A stretch of 31,635 bases of DNA. It comes from Verrucomicrobiota bacterium (lineage in GTDB: Bacteria > Verrucomicrobiota > Verrucomicrobiia > Opitutales > Opitutaceae). Positions 1 through 8,094 of this stretch are shown in pieces; within the stretch, counting starts at the first letter, position 1, and each line of letters starts with the position of its first letter. Under the pieces are notes generated by a model. It saw nothing but the letters and a program-made list of their open reading frames with translations. It searched no databases and was not told the DNA's origin. The translations under genes and the position numbers were made by a program. The stretch lies in NCBI GenBank assembly GCA_023446865.1, contig JAEXPL010000406.1, positions 1 to 31,635 of the forward strand, read 5' to 3'.

Positions 1-3
1 CCC

Positions 4-2496
4 ATGAATACGCACGCTCTCCTCCTGCTGCTCGGCGGCGCCGCCCTCCTGGCGGTCGCCACGCCCGCCGCCCGCGCCACCGACGATCCACGTCTCGAGT
101 CGTTGCTCGCCCAGTTGTCCCTCGAGGAGAAGATTCACCTTCTCTCCGGCGATGAGAGCGACTTCAACGCCCACGGCCTGCCACGCCTCGGCATCCCCTC
201 GATCCGCATGGGCGACGGTCCGGCCGGCATCCGCATCGGCCACTCCACCGCTTTCCCGGCCCCGATCAACCTCGCGGCCACCTGGGATGTGTCTCTGGCT
301 TCTCGTTACGGAATCGCCCTCGCCGAACAGACCCTCGCCAAGGGCCGCACCTGCATCCTCGGGCCCTGCGTGGGCATCCACCGCTTCCCCCTCAACGGCC
401 GCAATTTCGAGAGTTTCGGCGAGGACCCGTGGCTCTCCTCCCGCCTCGGGGTCGACGTGATCCGCGGCGTGCAAAGCCGCGGTGTGATCGCGACCGTGAA
501 GCACTTCGCCGTCAACGACCAGGAATGGGAACGCCGCGAGGTGAACGCCATCGTCGACGAGCGCACCTTGCGCGAGATCCACTTGCCAGCCTTCGAGGCC
601 GCCGTGCGGGAGGCCGGGGTGTGGGCGGTCATGACCTCCTACAACCGCATCAACGGCCCTCACGCCAGCCAGTGCGACGCGCTCATCAACGGCATCCTCA
701 AGGGCGATTGGGGCTTCCGCGGTATCGTCATGTCCGACTGGGAGTCGACCTACACCGCCGTCGGCGCCGCCAACGCCGGCCTCGATCTCGAGATGCCCTC
801 CGCCGTCTGGTTCGGCGACTCGCTCCGCGACGCCGTGCTGGCGGGCCGCGTCCCCCTCGCCGTCATCGACGACAAGGTCCGGCGGCATCTGCGGGTGCGC
901 TTCGAAGCCGGCCTGTTCGATCATCCCGCGCCTTCCGAGGACGAGGCCGTCGTCCGTGGCGAACCGCACCGCGCGCTCGCGCAGGAGATTGCGACCCGGA
1001 GCATCGTGCTCCTCAAGAACGACGGACTGCTGCCCCTCGCGCCCGAGCGCTTCCGCCGCATCGCGTTGATCGGCCCGGCGATGAACCACGCCCGCACCGG
1101 CGGCGGCGGTAGCTCGCTTGTGCTGCCGTGGCGCACCGTCTCCCCGCTCGAAGGCCTCACCGCCGCCCTCGCCGGCCGTGCGACCATCCTCTTTGCGGAG
1201 GGCGTCTCCATGGATCTGTACCGCCCGGCACCGATCCCGGCCGAGTTCTTCCAAACCCCCGATGGGATCCCCGGTTTGCGCGCCGAGTACTTCGACAACG
1301 CAGATTGCGCCGGCGAGCCGGTGTGCGCGCAGGTCGAAACGCGCGCCTTCCTCGAACTCATCGGCGGCACACCCGATCCACGCCTGAATAAAGATCTGTT
1401 CTCGATCCGCTGGACGGGTCGCTTCACGCCGCCGGTAACCCATGACTACGAGCTCGCCCTCTGCAGCGACGACGGGTCCCGCCTCTGGCTCGACGGCCAA
1501 CTGGTGATCGACCACTGGGGCCCGCACAGCCTCGCCACCAAGACCGCCACGCTCCGCCTCGAGGGCGGCCGCGCCTACGATCTCCGCGTCGAGTTCTGCG
1601 AGCTTGGCGGCGACGCCACCATGATCCTCGGCTGGCGCGCGCCCGAGGACGATACGCCGCCTCCGTCAATCGAGGAGGCCGTTGTCGCCGCCCGCTCGGC
1701 CGACATCGCGATCGTGGCCGTCGGACTGGCGTCGTTTCTCGAAGGCGAAGGCCGCGATGTCGCCGATTTCCGTCTCCCCGCCGGACAGGATGAACTCGTC
1801 GAGGCCGTCGCCGCCGCCAATCCCAACACCGTGGTCGTCGTCTATGGCGGCGTTCCCCAACTGATGGAGCACTGGCTCAACAACGTGCGTGCGGTCTTCG
1901 CCGCCTTCTATCCCGGCCAGGAGGGTGGCACCGCGCTCGCCGACCTGCTCCTCGGCCACGCCGCGCCGTCCGGCCGGCTGCCGTTCTCCTACATCCAGCA
2001 CCGCGATCAGTCGCCCGCCTTCGCCGGGTACCAGGACCCGGGCCTGAAATCCCGTTACGACGAAGGTGTGTTCGTGGGCTACCGCTACCTCGACCAGCAC
2101 CGCCTCGCCCCGCTCTTCCCCTTCGGCCACGGCCTCACGTACACGACCTTCTGCTACAGCAACCTCCGCCTCACCCCAGGGCCCGACGGCACCTGCGCTG
2201 CCAGTGTCGACGTGACCAACACCGGCCCGCGCGCCGCCGACGAGGTCGTGCAACTCTACGTCGCCCCACTGGGAAACACGCCCGTGGCGCGCCCACCGCA
2301 GGAACTGAAGGCGTTCGCGAAAGTCGCCCTCGCGCCCGGCGAAACCCGAACGGTCGCGCTCCCGCTCGGCCTCCGCGCCTTCCAATACTGGGACCCGCAG
2401 CGGCGCGACTGGGCGCTTTTCCCCGGAGATTTCGAGATCCGCGTCGGCGCCTCGTCCCGCGACATCCGCCTCACCGCCTGGATCGCCAAGCGCTGA
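4..2496 (+). CDS. Exported glycoside hydrolase family 3 beta-glycosidase with PA14 insert
   Basis: A GH3 exo-beta-glycosidase (beta-glucosidase, xylosidase or similar) that removes terminal sugars from oligosaccharides, probably in the periplasm or outside the cell. Residues 1-25 form a signal peptide ending in an ARA-like cleavage site. The GH3 barrel carries the KHF motif (K166-H167) and the nucleophile motif GIVMSDWES with Asp245. A PA14 domain (about 420-550, beginning LRAEYFD and including DDGSRLWLDG) is inserted in the second sandwich domain; in known GH3 enzymes such an insert shapes substrate-length preference. The EGEGRD motif (E580/E582) probably holds the acid/base. The C-terminal fibronectin III-like domain covers about 730-820. 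At 830 residues it appears complete. Only three bases precede the ATG, so an upstream start cannot be excluded. The exact substrate cannot be read from sequence. Confidence 0.95.
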   Translation: MNTHALLLLLGGAALLAVATPAARATDDPRLESLLAQLSLEEKIHLLSGDESDFNAHGLPRLGIPSIRMGDGPAGIRIGHSTAFPAPINLAATWDVSLASRYGIALAEQTLAKGRTCILGPCVGIHRFPLNGRNFESFGEDPWLSSRLGVDVIRGVQSRGVIATVKHFAVNDQEWERREVNAIVDERTLREIHLPAFEAAVREAGVWAVMTSYNRINGPHASQCDALINGILKGDWGFRGIVMSDWESTYTAVGAANAGLDLEMPSAVWFGDSLRDAVLAGRVPLAVIDDKVRRHLRVRFEAGLFDHPAPSEDEAVVRGEPHRALAQEIATRSIVLLKNDGLLPLAPERFRRIALIGPAMNHARTGGGGSSLVLPWRTVSPLEGLTAALAGRATILFAEGVSMDLYRPAPIPAEFFQTPDGIPGLRAEYFDNADCAGEPVCAQVETRAFLELIGGTPDPRLNKDLFSIRWTGRFTPPVTHDYELALCSDDGSRLWLDGQLVIDHWGPHSLATKTATLRLEGGRAYDLRVEFCELGGDATMILGWRAPEDDTPPPSIEEAVVAARSADIAIVAVGLASFLEGEGRDVADFRLPAGQDELVEAVAAANPNTVVVVYGGVPQLMEHWLNNVRAVFAAFYPGQEGGTALADLLLGHAAPSGRLPFSYIQHRDQSPAFAGYQDPGLKSRYDEGVFVGYRYLDQHRLAPLFPFGHGLTYTTFCYSNLRLTPGPDGTCAASVDVTNTGPRAADEVVQLYVAPLGNTPVARPPQELKAFAKVALAPGETRTVALPLGLRAFQYWDPQRRDWALFPGDFEIRVGASSRDIRLTAWIAKR

Positions 2497-2519
2497 CCCG
2501 CCGCTGGCAGCGGAAGCAG

Positions 2520-2547
2520 CAAGAGCGCACCGACTGGTGCGCTCTTG
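2520..2547. terminator. Bidirectional hairpin between convergent GH3 and GH130 genes
   Basis: A perfect 12-bp stem (2520-2531 pairing with 2536-2547, arm CAAGAGCGCACC) closes a 4-base GACT loop. It lies 23 bases after the GH3 stop and 33 bases from the GH130 stop. Neither side has a clear T-tract, so it may stop RNA polymerase weakly or mainly protect 3' ends. It is symmetrical enough to serve both genes. Confidence 0.6.
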
Positions 2548-2580
2548 TGTGCAAGGGAAGACGGGTCGCGGCCCGGCTTC

Positions 2581-3531
2581 TCAGCGATGCAGCGCAATCT
2601 CGAGCAACTCGTCGACGCTCGTGTCGGCGACGCACTGATAGCGGTCGCTCGCGCCGTAGTAGAGCTTGATCGAGCCATCCGGCTCCACGACGTGCGAGGA
2701 CGCGAAGACGCAGTTTGGGGTGTGCCCGGCGTTCTCGTACGGTTCCTCCGGCGTGAGGATGCACTCGTCGCCCACTCGGATCAGCTTCGACGGGTCGTCG
2801 AGGTCGGCCAGCGCCACGCCGGCATGGTAGAGAAACTCGTATTCGCACACCACCGAGACGGCGTGGAAGATGATCAACCATCCCGCCTGCGTGCGGATCG
2901 GCGTGCCGCAGGGGCCGATCTTGCCCCAGCCGAACGAGCAGCGGCCCTTGTCCATGAGCAGGCTGGACTGGCCCCAGAACTTCAGGTCGGGCGAGCGCGT
3001 GACCCAGATCTCGCCGAGGGCGTTGGGCCGCTCCAGCGCGGTGTAGAGGCCGCCGATCTTCTCGGGGAAGAGCACGGTGTTGCGGAAGCCCGTTCCGGGG
3101 ATGAAGCCCTCCCACTTGAAGTGCTTCATGTCCTTCGACTTCATGTGGCCCATGCGGGCGTCGGAGCCGTGGCAGCAGAACGTCATGTGGTACGTGTCGC
3201 CGATCTTCGTGAGGCGCGGGTCGTACTGCACCCGGGCGTATTTCCGGTACTCCGGGTCGTCGGGCATCGGGATGATCTCGCCGATCTTCCAGCCATCGTA
3301 GCCGTTCTTCGATTCGGCGAGGCAGAAGAAGTTGTAGAAGTTGTAGCCCTCGCAGCGCAGCACCATCACGTACCGGCCGTCGTGTTTCACCACGGAGCTG
3401 TTGAAGATGCCGCGGCAGGAGAACGGCACCATGTCGGCAGTGACGATGGGGTTCTTCTTGTAGCGGCGGACCGGGCGGCCCTTCGCATACACGCGTTTCT
3501 CGGGGGACTGGAACGGTTTGGTTTTTTTCAT
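2581..3531 (-). CDS. Glycoside hydrolase family 130 (beta-mannoside phosphorylase or mannosidase)
   Basis: A GH130 five-bladed beta-propeller enzyme of 316 residues, the usual length. Family members phosphorolyse or hydrolyse beta-mannosides such as mannosyl-glucose, mannosyl-1,4-GlcNAc or beta-1,2-mannobiose. Visible family features are CRGIFNSSVVKHDGRYVMVLR (about 39-59, broken here as CRGIFNSS and DGRYVMVLR), VQYDPRL with Asp104 as the likely proton donor, ALERPN, and the KIGPCGTPIRT/GWLIIFHAV blocks. There is no signal peptide, so it should act in the cytosol on imported oligosaccharides. The reading frame stays open upstream to 3846, but homology begins just after the ATG at 3531 (MKKTKPF), so that start is chosen. 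It converges with the GH3 gene, so the two are neighbours rather than an operon. Phosphorylase versus hydrolase cannot be decided here. Confidence 0.9.
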   Translation of the reverse strand: MKKTKPFQSPEKRVYAKGRPVRRYKKNPIVTADMVPFSCRGIFNSSVVKHDGRYVMVLRCEGYNFYNFFCLAESKNGYDGWKIGEIIPMPDDPEYRKYARVQYDPRLTKIGDTYHMTFCCHGSDARMGHMKSKDMKHFKWEGFIPGTGFRNTVLFPEKIGGLYTALERPNALGEIWVTRSPDLKFWGQSSLLMDKGRCSFGWGKIGPCGTPIRTQAGWLIIFHAVSVVCEYEFLYHAGVALADLDDPSKLIRVGDECILTPEEPYENAGHTPNCVFASSHVVEPDGSIKLYYGASDRYQCVADTSVDELLEIALHR

Positions 3532-3734
3532 GTGACCGGGGGATGAACACCTCGCCACGGCCCGACGCCGCGCGAGGTTCGTCCCGCAGCGTTCAGCCCC
3601 CGCCCCCGAGTGCAAGCGAGCAAATCGTCCGTGCCAGCCACCGGCGAAAGCGCCGCTTCCGCCGCGTCTCCGCAGTGTCCGCAAAGATTTGTCACGACAC
3701 CGCCACCGCGCGCCCTCCAGAATCGCGATGCCCC

Positions 3735-6029
3735 ATGGAACTCCCACCGCCCCTGCCTCCGGACCCGCCATCGCTTCCGCCCCTGCTGCCTCCGGCGCCG
3801 CCCACGATCGCACCGCCTCCGTTCGCCGAGTTCCGGCCACCACCACCCGCCCCGCGCCAACGCCTCTCGGCCCCCTGGATCGGCGCCCTCGCCGGCGTGG
3901 GGTTGGTCCAGCTGCTCCTCGCGCTCGCCGCCCCGGCGCCGATACCGGGTGTAGGGTACAAGATCGGCGCGGTGCTCGGCGGCACCGTGTTCTGGCCCGC
4001 GGTGATCGGCCTCCTCTTCGCGATCGGCCGGCGCTTCCGCAACCTCAACAGCCAATCCGCCATCTTCCTCGTCGTCTGGCTGCTCGCGAGCCTTGGCCAC
4101 CTCGGCAATATCGCCACCTCAGGTACCCACGTCTCAAAACCGGCGCCCGCCGCCACCGCAGCGGGCCATACCACCCCGTCCGCGGTGCCCGCCCTCGACC
4201 TCTCGCGAGCGACGCTCACCGCTGCGCCCGCCCCGGCGACGGTGGCCTCTGAGCCGGCGTTGCCAGCCTCGCCCTACGACCTCTCTCCCGGCAGCGACCA
4301 ACGCCTCATCAAGCTCATTGAGCACGCGCAGGAGACGAGCTACCACGCCGTCGTCGACGCCTACCTCAAGGCCTGCGTGGCGCGCCCGCAAGATCCGGTG
4401 CTCGCGCTCGAGCGGGTCCGGTTCATCGAGCGCTTCGCCTATGCCGAGGACGGCACGATCGAGTCCGCCTCGGCCGACCACGACGCCGCCGTCGCCGACC
4501 TCAACACCCGTTTCCCCGACGCTCCCGGCACGATTCTCTACAACCTCTCCAACACCTTCGGCGCAGACTTTGAGGCGCAGGCGGAGGCGGCCGCGCCGTT
4601 GGTCGCCCGCTGGTGCGCGGAGGACCGCGCGCAATACTTTCTCCGGCGCGCCGAAGCCGCGAACCACAAGGATGCCACCGTGGCCACCCGGCGTTTCGCC
4701 GAGGCGTCCTTCAACGCCCACCCCACCGCCGACGCCGGCCTGATCTACGCGAAGGCCCTCCATGCCGCGAAGGAGCCGGGCCGTTGCCTCGAGGTGCTCG
4801 TCCATCCCGCCTTCGCCGACGCTCAGCCCTGGATTCGTCGCGAGAAGATGAATCTCCTGTTCGCCCTCGGGCACAACGCCGAGGCAATCGCCCTGTTCGA
4901 GGAACTCTCTGGCGAGTCGGCCTGGCTGGTGACCAACCAGGATACCGCCGACCTGCTCGCCCGCGCCGGCCGGGTGAATCTCGCCCGTGAGGTCCTCAGC
5001 AAATTGAAGGTTGGCGATTTCAACCGCGAGAAGGTTCACCGCGACCGTTTCGCGTTCGAGCTCGCGCACGGCACCGCCGAACAGGCCGACACCGCCTACC
5101 GCGAGCTTCGTGCCGACGGCGTGCAAGCCGATCCGTTCGCCCGCCAGCGTTTCGCCCTGTTCGGCCGGCACCCCGGCCTCGCCTGGACCACCGCGGACCT
5201 CGGCGGCGCCTCGCTGTTCGGCGCGGTGCTCGCCGGAAGTTTCCTCCTGCCCCTGGTGTTGCTCGTGCCCGTCCACTACTGGTCGTTGCTACGGGCCCGC
5301 CGTGGGAAGATTGCGGGCTGGTCCGCCGCGCGCTGGGGCTTGCGCACCGCGTGGTGGATCTTCGGTACGATCTGCGTCGGCGAGGTGTTTCTCCTTTGGT
5401 TCTACCAGCCCGATGCCCTGCCCTCCTGGTTCATCGCCGGCAAGGAGGTCACACCGGACCTTGAGGCCATCGTCCCGACCGAACTCTGGATCTGGGGCCT
5501 CGCCTCGACCTTGATCACCATACTTCTGTTACGCGCTCGCGCCTGGCACCTGCTCGGATCCGGCGGGTGGAGTTTCGGGCGAAGCCTTGGCCTCGCCCTC
5601 GGCTCCGTCTTCGTCCTGCGGGTCCTGCTCGCGGTGTATGTCTTGCTCTGGCCCGGTGCCCTCGCGGGCGAACTTGCCGCCTCCGCGCCCACCGTCCGCC
5701 AAATCATGGTCGCCTTGCTCGCCCACCTCGGACCTTGGGGAATGATCACGACGGTCGCCTTGCTGGTGCCGGTGCTCGAGGAAGTCCTCTTCCGCGGGCT
5801 GCTGCTGCAAAGCCTGGCCCGTCACATCCCGTTCCTCTGGGCCAACGTCGCCCAGGCGGTGATCTTCGCGTCGCTTCACCAGAGCCTGCCGCTCTTTCCC
5901 TTCTTTCTCGCGTTTGGTCTCGTCGGCGGCTGGTTCGCCCGCCGCTCCGGGGGGCTGTTGCCGTCGATGCTCTTTCACGGCTTCAACAACCTCCTCGTCT
6001 GCATCGCCTTTATCGTGCGCTCCCATTGA
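3735..6029 (+). CDS. CPBP-family (CAAX-like) intramembrane metalloprotease with helical-repeat domain
   Basis: A 764-residue membrane protein. The C-terminal third has several hydrophobic segments and all three CPBP/Abi motifs: EExxxR (E682, E683, R687), FxxxH (F711, H715) and HxxxN (H748, N752). This suggests an active glutamate-type intramembrane protease related to Rce1. The N-terminus is very proline-rich (about residues 1-45), followed by two hydrophobic segments, then a long soluble region (about 175-480) of regularly spaced alpha-helical pairs resembling TPR/SEL repeats, then further membrane segments. Ordinary CPBP proteins are 200-350 residues, so the soluble domain is a large addition, possibly for substrate recruitment. 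The frame is open from 3543, but the upstream 64 codons look non-coding, so ATG 3735 is preferred. Substrate unknown. Confidence 0.85.
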   Translation: MELPPPLPPDPPSLPPLLPPAPPTIAPPPFAEFRPPPPAPRQRLSAPWIGALAGVGLVQLLLALAAPAPIPGVGYKIGAVLGGTVFWPAVIGLLFAIGRRFRNLNSQSAIFLVVWLLASLGHLGNIATSGTHVSKPAPAATAAGHTTPSAVPALDLSRATLTAAPAPATVASEPALPASPYDLSPGSDQRLIKLIEHAQETSYHAVVDAYLKACVARPQDPVLALERVRFIERFAYAEDGTIESASADHDAAVADLNTRFPDAPGTILYNLSNTFGADFEAQAEAAAPLVARWCAEDRAQYFLRRAEAANHKDATVATRRFAEASFNAHPTADAGLIYAKALHAAKEPGRCLEVLVHPAFADAQPWIRREKMNLLFALGHNAEAIALFEELSGESAWLVTNQDTADLLARAGRVNLAREVLSKLKVGDFNREKVHRDRFAFELAHGTAEQADTAYRELRADGVQADPFARQRFALFGRHPGLAWTTADLGGASLFGAVLAGSFLLPLVLLVPVHYWSLLRARRGKIAGWSAARWGLRTAWWIFGTICVGEVFLLWFYQPDALPSWFIAGKEVTPDLEAIVPTELWIWGLASTLITILLLRARAWHLLGSGGWSFGRSLGLALGSVFVLRVLLAVYVLLWPGALAGELAASAPTVRQIMVALLAHLGPWGMITTVALLVPVLEEVLFRGLLLQSLARHIPFLWANVAQAVIFASLHQSLPLFPFFLAFGLVGGWFARRSGGLLPSMLFHGFNNLLVCIAFIVRSH

Positions 6030-6143
6030 AGCTCCGCTGGACACGGACGCATGCCCTTCGCCGTGAACCGCAAAAACCCGGTCATTTCGCCGCCGCGGCA
6101 ACCGCGCGCTTGGCAGCCGCGCCCCGGGCCGCAGCATGGCGGC

Positions 6144-6569
6144 ATGTCCCCCGCCGAAGCCTTTGCCACGATCGCGACCGCCATGGCCCGCATGTCCGCA
6201 CTTTTCGGACGCACCCTCTTCGACGAGTGGGTGGTCGTGCGGCTCGGACCGGGCACGGCCACCGTCGAGAACTACGAAGGGCCGCGCCTGGCCGAGTGCC
6301 TCGCGACCTTCGCCAAGGACGTGGCGCTGCTGCGCCGCGAAGCCTCCGACCGCGCCCACGAACCGGGCGACTTCGATTTTGCCCGCGCCGCCGCCGGCAC
6401 GCAGTTCGACGCATTGCTCAAGATCGCACCCGACGCCTTCCTGCTCTGCAACAACACCGGCCTTTCCATGGAGCAGATCCGGGCTCACCCCGAGTGGCTG
6501 CAGGCACAGGTGCCCTTCGCCAATCTCGCCGAACGCTTCCGCCTGGATCCGTTGGTCTTTCCTCGCTGA
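6144..6569 (+). CDS. Hypothetical protein, 141 aa
   Basis: I do not recognise a family. From ATG 6144 (MSPAEAFATIATAMARMSALFG) it encodes a soluble alpha/beta protein with no signal peptide or membrane segment. The core is FDEWVVVRLGPGTATVENYEGPR, shown here as the pieces FDEWVVVRLGPG and VENYEGPR, followed by charged helices and a C-terminal segment with CNNTGLSMEQIR. The frame is open to an earlier ATG at 6051, but those 31 residues are rich in Pro and Arg and look like translated spacer. It follows the CPBP gene by about 115 bases in the same direction and could be cotranscribed. It converges on the L31 gene, whose terminator hairpin lies just downstream. Coding is supported by the uninterrupted frame and balanced residue composition. 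Confidence 0.65.
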   Translation: MSPAEAFATIATAMARMSALFGRTLFDEWVVVRLGPGTATVENYEGPRLAECLATFAKDVALLRREASDRAHEPGDFDFARAAAGTQFDALLKIAPDAFLLCNNTGLSMEQIRAHPEWLQAQVPFANLAERFRLDPLVFPR

Positions 6570-6623
6570 GCCCCCGGCCGCAACGACGCCACCACCACAC
6601 CCTGCGCCGCCGCTCGCGGGCCC

Positions 6624-6652
6624 AAAAAACCCTCCGGCTTGCGACCGGAGGG
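6624..6652 (-). terminator. Rho-independent terminator of the rpmJ-rpmE operon
   Basis: Read on the minus strand, the 8-bp GC stem CCCTCCGG/CCGGAGGG (6645-6652 with 6630-6637), loop of 7, runs directly into six T residues (6624-6629). It starts 20 bases after the L31 stop codon. This is the most canonical intrinsic terminator in the window. The same hairpin may also end the convergent plus-strand transcript, though without a T-tract on that side. Confidence 0.85.
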
Positions 6653-6672
6653 CGAAAGGGAGGCGGCGAGGC

Positions 6673-6924
6673 TTACTTCTTGGCGCCGCGCTTGAACTTC
6701 GAGGTGAACTTCTCGACGCGGCCGGCGGTGTCGACCAAGCGCTTCTCGCCGGTGTAGGCGGGATGCGAATCGGAGGTCACGTCGCGGAGCACGAGGTGGT
6801 ATTCCTCGCCGTCGATGGTCTCCTTGCGCTGAGACTTCATCGTCGACTTCGTCAGGTGCTTATGCCCGGTGGAAACGTCCACGAAGCAGACGTTGTTGAG
6901 CGTGGGATGGCCTTCGGGTTTCAC
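6673..6924 (-). CDS. rpmE2: 50S ribosomal protein L31, type B (zinc-independent)
   Basis: An 83-residue L31 of type B, part of the large ribosomal subunit at the intersubunit bridge. It has the family's core (NNVCFVD, LTKSTMKS, the EEYHLVLRDVTSDSHPAYTG block written here as EEYHLVLRD and SDSHPAYTG) and the lysine-rich C-terminal tail FTSKFKRG. It holds a single cysteine and no CxxC pair, so it cannot form the zinc ribbon of type A L31. The start codon is GTG (6924-6922), 22 bases after the L36 stop. It is the second gene of an rpmJ-rpmE pair and ends just before a strong terminator. Confidence 0.95.
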   Translation of the reverse strand: MKPEGHPTLNNVCFVDVSTGHKHLTKSTMKSQRKETIDGEEYHLVLRDVTSDSHPAYTGEKRLVDTAGRVEKFTSKFKRGAKK

Positions 6925-6946
6925 GGCGAAAATTCTCTGGGTTGGA

Positions 6947-7072
6947 TCAGCCTTGGCGCGCCTTGTAGCGCGGGTCGGTCTTGTTGATGACGTAGAGACG
7001 CCCGCGACGGCGGACGACTTGGCAGTCGGGATGACGCTTCTTCGCGGACTTCAGGGACGAGACAACTTTCAT
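6947..7072 (-). CDS. rpmJ: 50S ribosomal protein L36, C-minus (YkgO-like) type
   Basis: A short gene of 41 codons starting at ATG 7072: MKVVSSLKSAKKRHPDCQVV followed by RRRGRLYVINKTDPRYKARQG (two adjoining pieces). It resembles the YkgO/RpmJ2 form of L36. Classical L36 binds zinc through three Cys and one His; here only C17 remains, along with H14, so it should not bind zinc. It is followed after 22 bases by type B L31, forming a zinc-independent ribosomal protein pair. In many bacteria such pairs are duplicates released under zinc limitation by Zur, but no AT-rich Zur-like palindrome is visible upstream. Here they may be the only copies. Confidence 0.95.
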   Translation of the reverse strand: MKVVSSLKSAKKRHPDCQVVRRRGRLYVINKTDPRYKARQG

Positions 7073-7084
7073 AGGAAGCCGCCG

Positions 7085-7113
7085 ACGACACCGGACACCC
7101 CCGGCACTGTCAA
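7085..7113 (-). promoter_or_regulatory. Possible sigma-70 promoter for rpmJ-rpmE
   Basis: On the minus strand, a perfect -35 hexamer TTGACA (7113-7108) lies 17 bases from a weak -10 candidate TGTCGT (7090-7085), 12 bases before the L36 start. The -35 is convincing. The -10 is not, and the leader would be very short. Confidence 0.35.
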
Positions 7114-7198
7114 CCCCTCTTTTCCAAAGATCGATTCCCTGCGGAACTCCCCGACTCCTCAGGGCAAAACGCCGTCCTCTCGATCAGGGAAGGCCCGA

Positions 7199-7227
7199 TT
7201 GTTGGCCCGCCCGGCGCGGACTACCTT
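7199..7227 (+). promoter_or_regulatory. Possible promoter for the PEP-CTERM gene run
   Basis: TTGTTG (7199-7204), a 17-base spacer and TACCTT (7222-7227) fit a -35/TAnnnT -10 arrangement, about 53 bases before the ATG of the PEP-CTERM gene. It is the only reasonable match in this gap. Confidence 0.35.
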
Positions 7228-7280
7228 CGCCCACGATTCCAGCCCCCCGGAAGCGCCAACAGCTCAACACCATCGCGACC

Positions 7281-8084
7281 ATGACGCTTCTCCGCTTGCT
7301 TCCTTGCCTCCTCATCGCAGCCACCACCGCCTTCGGCCAACTCACCTCCGCAACCGGCGGCCGGCTCAGCGACTACCACGACTGGTTCGGCCCGCTCGAT
7401 CCCGCCACGAGCCTCGTCCTTCCCGGCGCGCAGGCTCCCGCCGCCAACGAGATCGACACCGCCACCCGGCACTGGAGTTCCTGGGCTCCGAACACCCCGC
7501 CGTCCGGCCCAGACAGTCCCATCACGGGCACCGGTCTGGATCTGTTCTGCGAGATCGTTTTCCTTGGCGAAACAGGGACCGGCTGGACCTCGTTCGGGTG
7601 GAGCGCCGCCGGGCAGGACTCGGTACTCAGCGACGGCCCCGGCAGCCGCGGCTTCGGCAGCTACCTCCAACCCACGCTCCAGAACGTCGAGGACCTTGAT
7701 CTCTTCGTCGAGCGCAGCGACGGCTCTCGCTACTACGTCTTCGACAAATCCCGCAACTCCGCGGGGGCGTCACCGAACGACGGATATTGGGGCACGCTGC
7801 TGCCGCTCGCCAGCTGCCGGGGCGCCCAAGTCGGGATGGTTGACGATTTCGGCCTGCCCTTCGCCGTCTTCGCGTTCGCTCCTCCCAGTACCAATGGCGC
7901 GCCCGAACTCTTCGTGTTCGCCGTCCGCGCCGGGGCCGATGTTCCCGTCAGCCCCGCCGTCCCGGAACCGTCGACCTACGGCCTCTGCGGTGGCGTGGTC
8001 CTCGTCGGCGCCCTCGTGCTCCGTCTACGCCGGACCTCGCGCCGCGCTCCCCAGAAACTTGCGTCGGGACCGGACGGTGCGTAA
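7281..8084 (+). CDS. PEP-CTERM sorting domain-containing protein
   Basis: A 267-residue exported protein. The N-terminus (1-19) is a signal peptide ending near AFG-Q. The body has no recognised domain; it is rich in Gly, Asp and aromatic residues and looks beta-structured. The C-terminus is a textbook PEP-CTERM tail: VPEPSTYGL (PEP at 228-230), a hydrophobic helix, then a basic cluster RLRRTSRR and a short extension. PEP-CTERM proteins are exported, recognised by exosortase (EpsH/XrtA family) and attached or released at the surface, usually in bacteria that make exopolysaccharide. No exosortase gene is in this window. A weak promoter lies upstream. The stop is 10 bases before the Nif3-like gene, so cotranscription is likely although the functions look unrelated. 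Confidence 0.85.
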   Translation: MTLLRLLPCLLIAATTAFGQLTSATGGRLSDYHDWFGPLDPATSLVLPGAQAPAANEIDTATRHWSSWAPNTPPSGPDSPITGTGLDLFCEIVFLGETGTGWTSFGWSAAGQDSVLSDGPGSRGFGSYLQPTLQNVEDLDLFVERSDGSRYYVFDKSRNSAGASPNDGYWGTLLPLASCRGAQVGMVDDFGLPFAVFAFAPPSTNGAPELFVFAVRAGADVPVSPAVPEPSTYGLCGGVVLVGALVLRLRRTSRRAPQKLASGPDGA

Positions 8085-8094
8085 TCCACGCGGC

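Noticed and set aside
4..3531. GH3 and GH130 as a single polysaccharide utilisation operon
   Set aside because: The two genes converge and are separated by a hairpin. No transporter, SusCD pair or regulator is adjacent.
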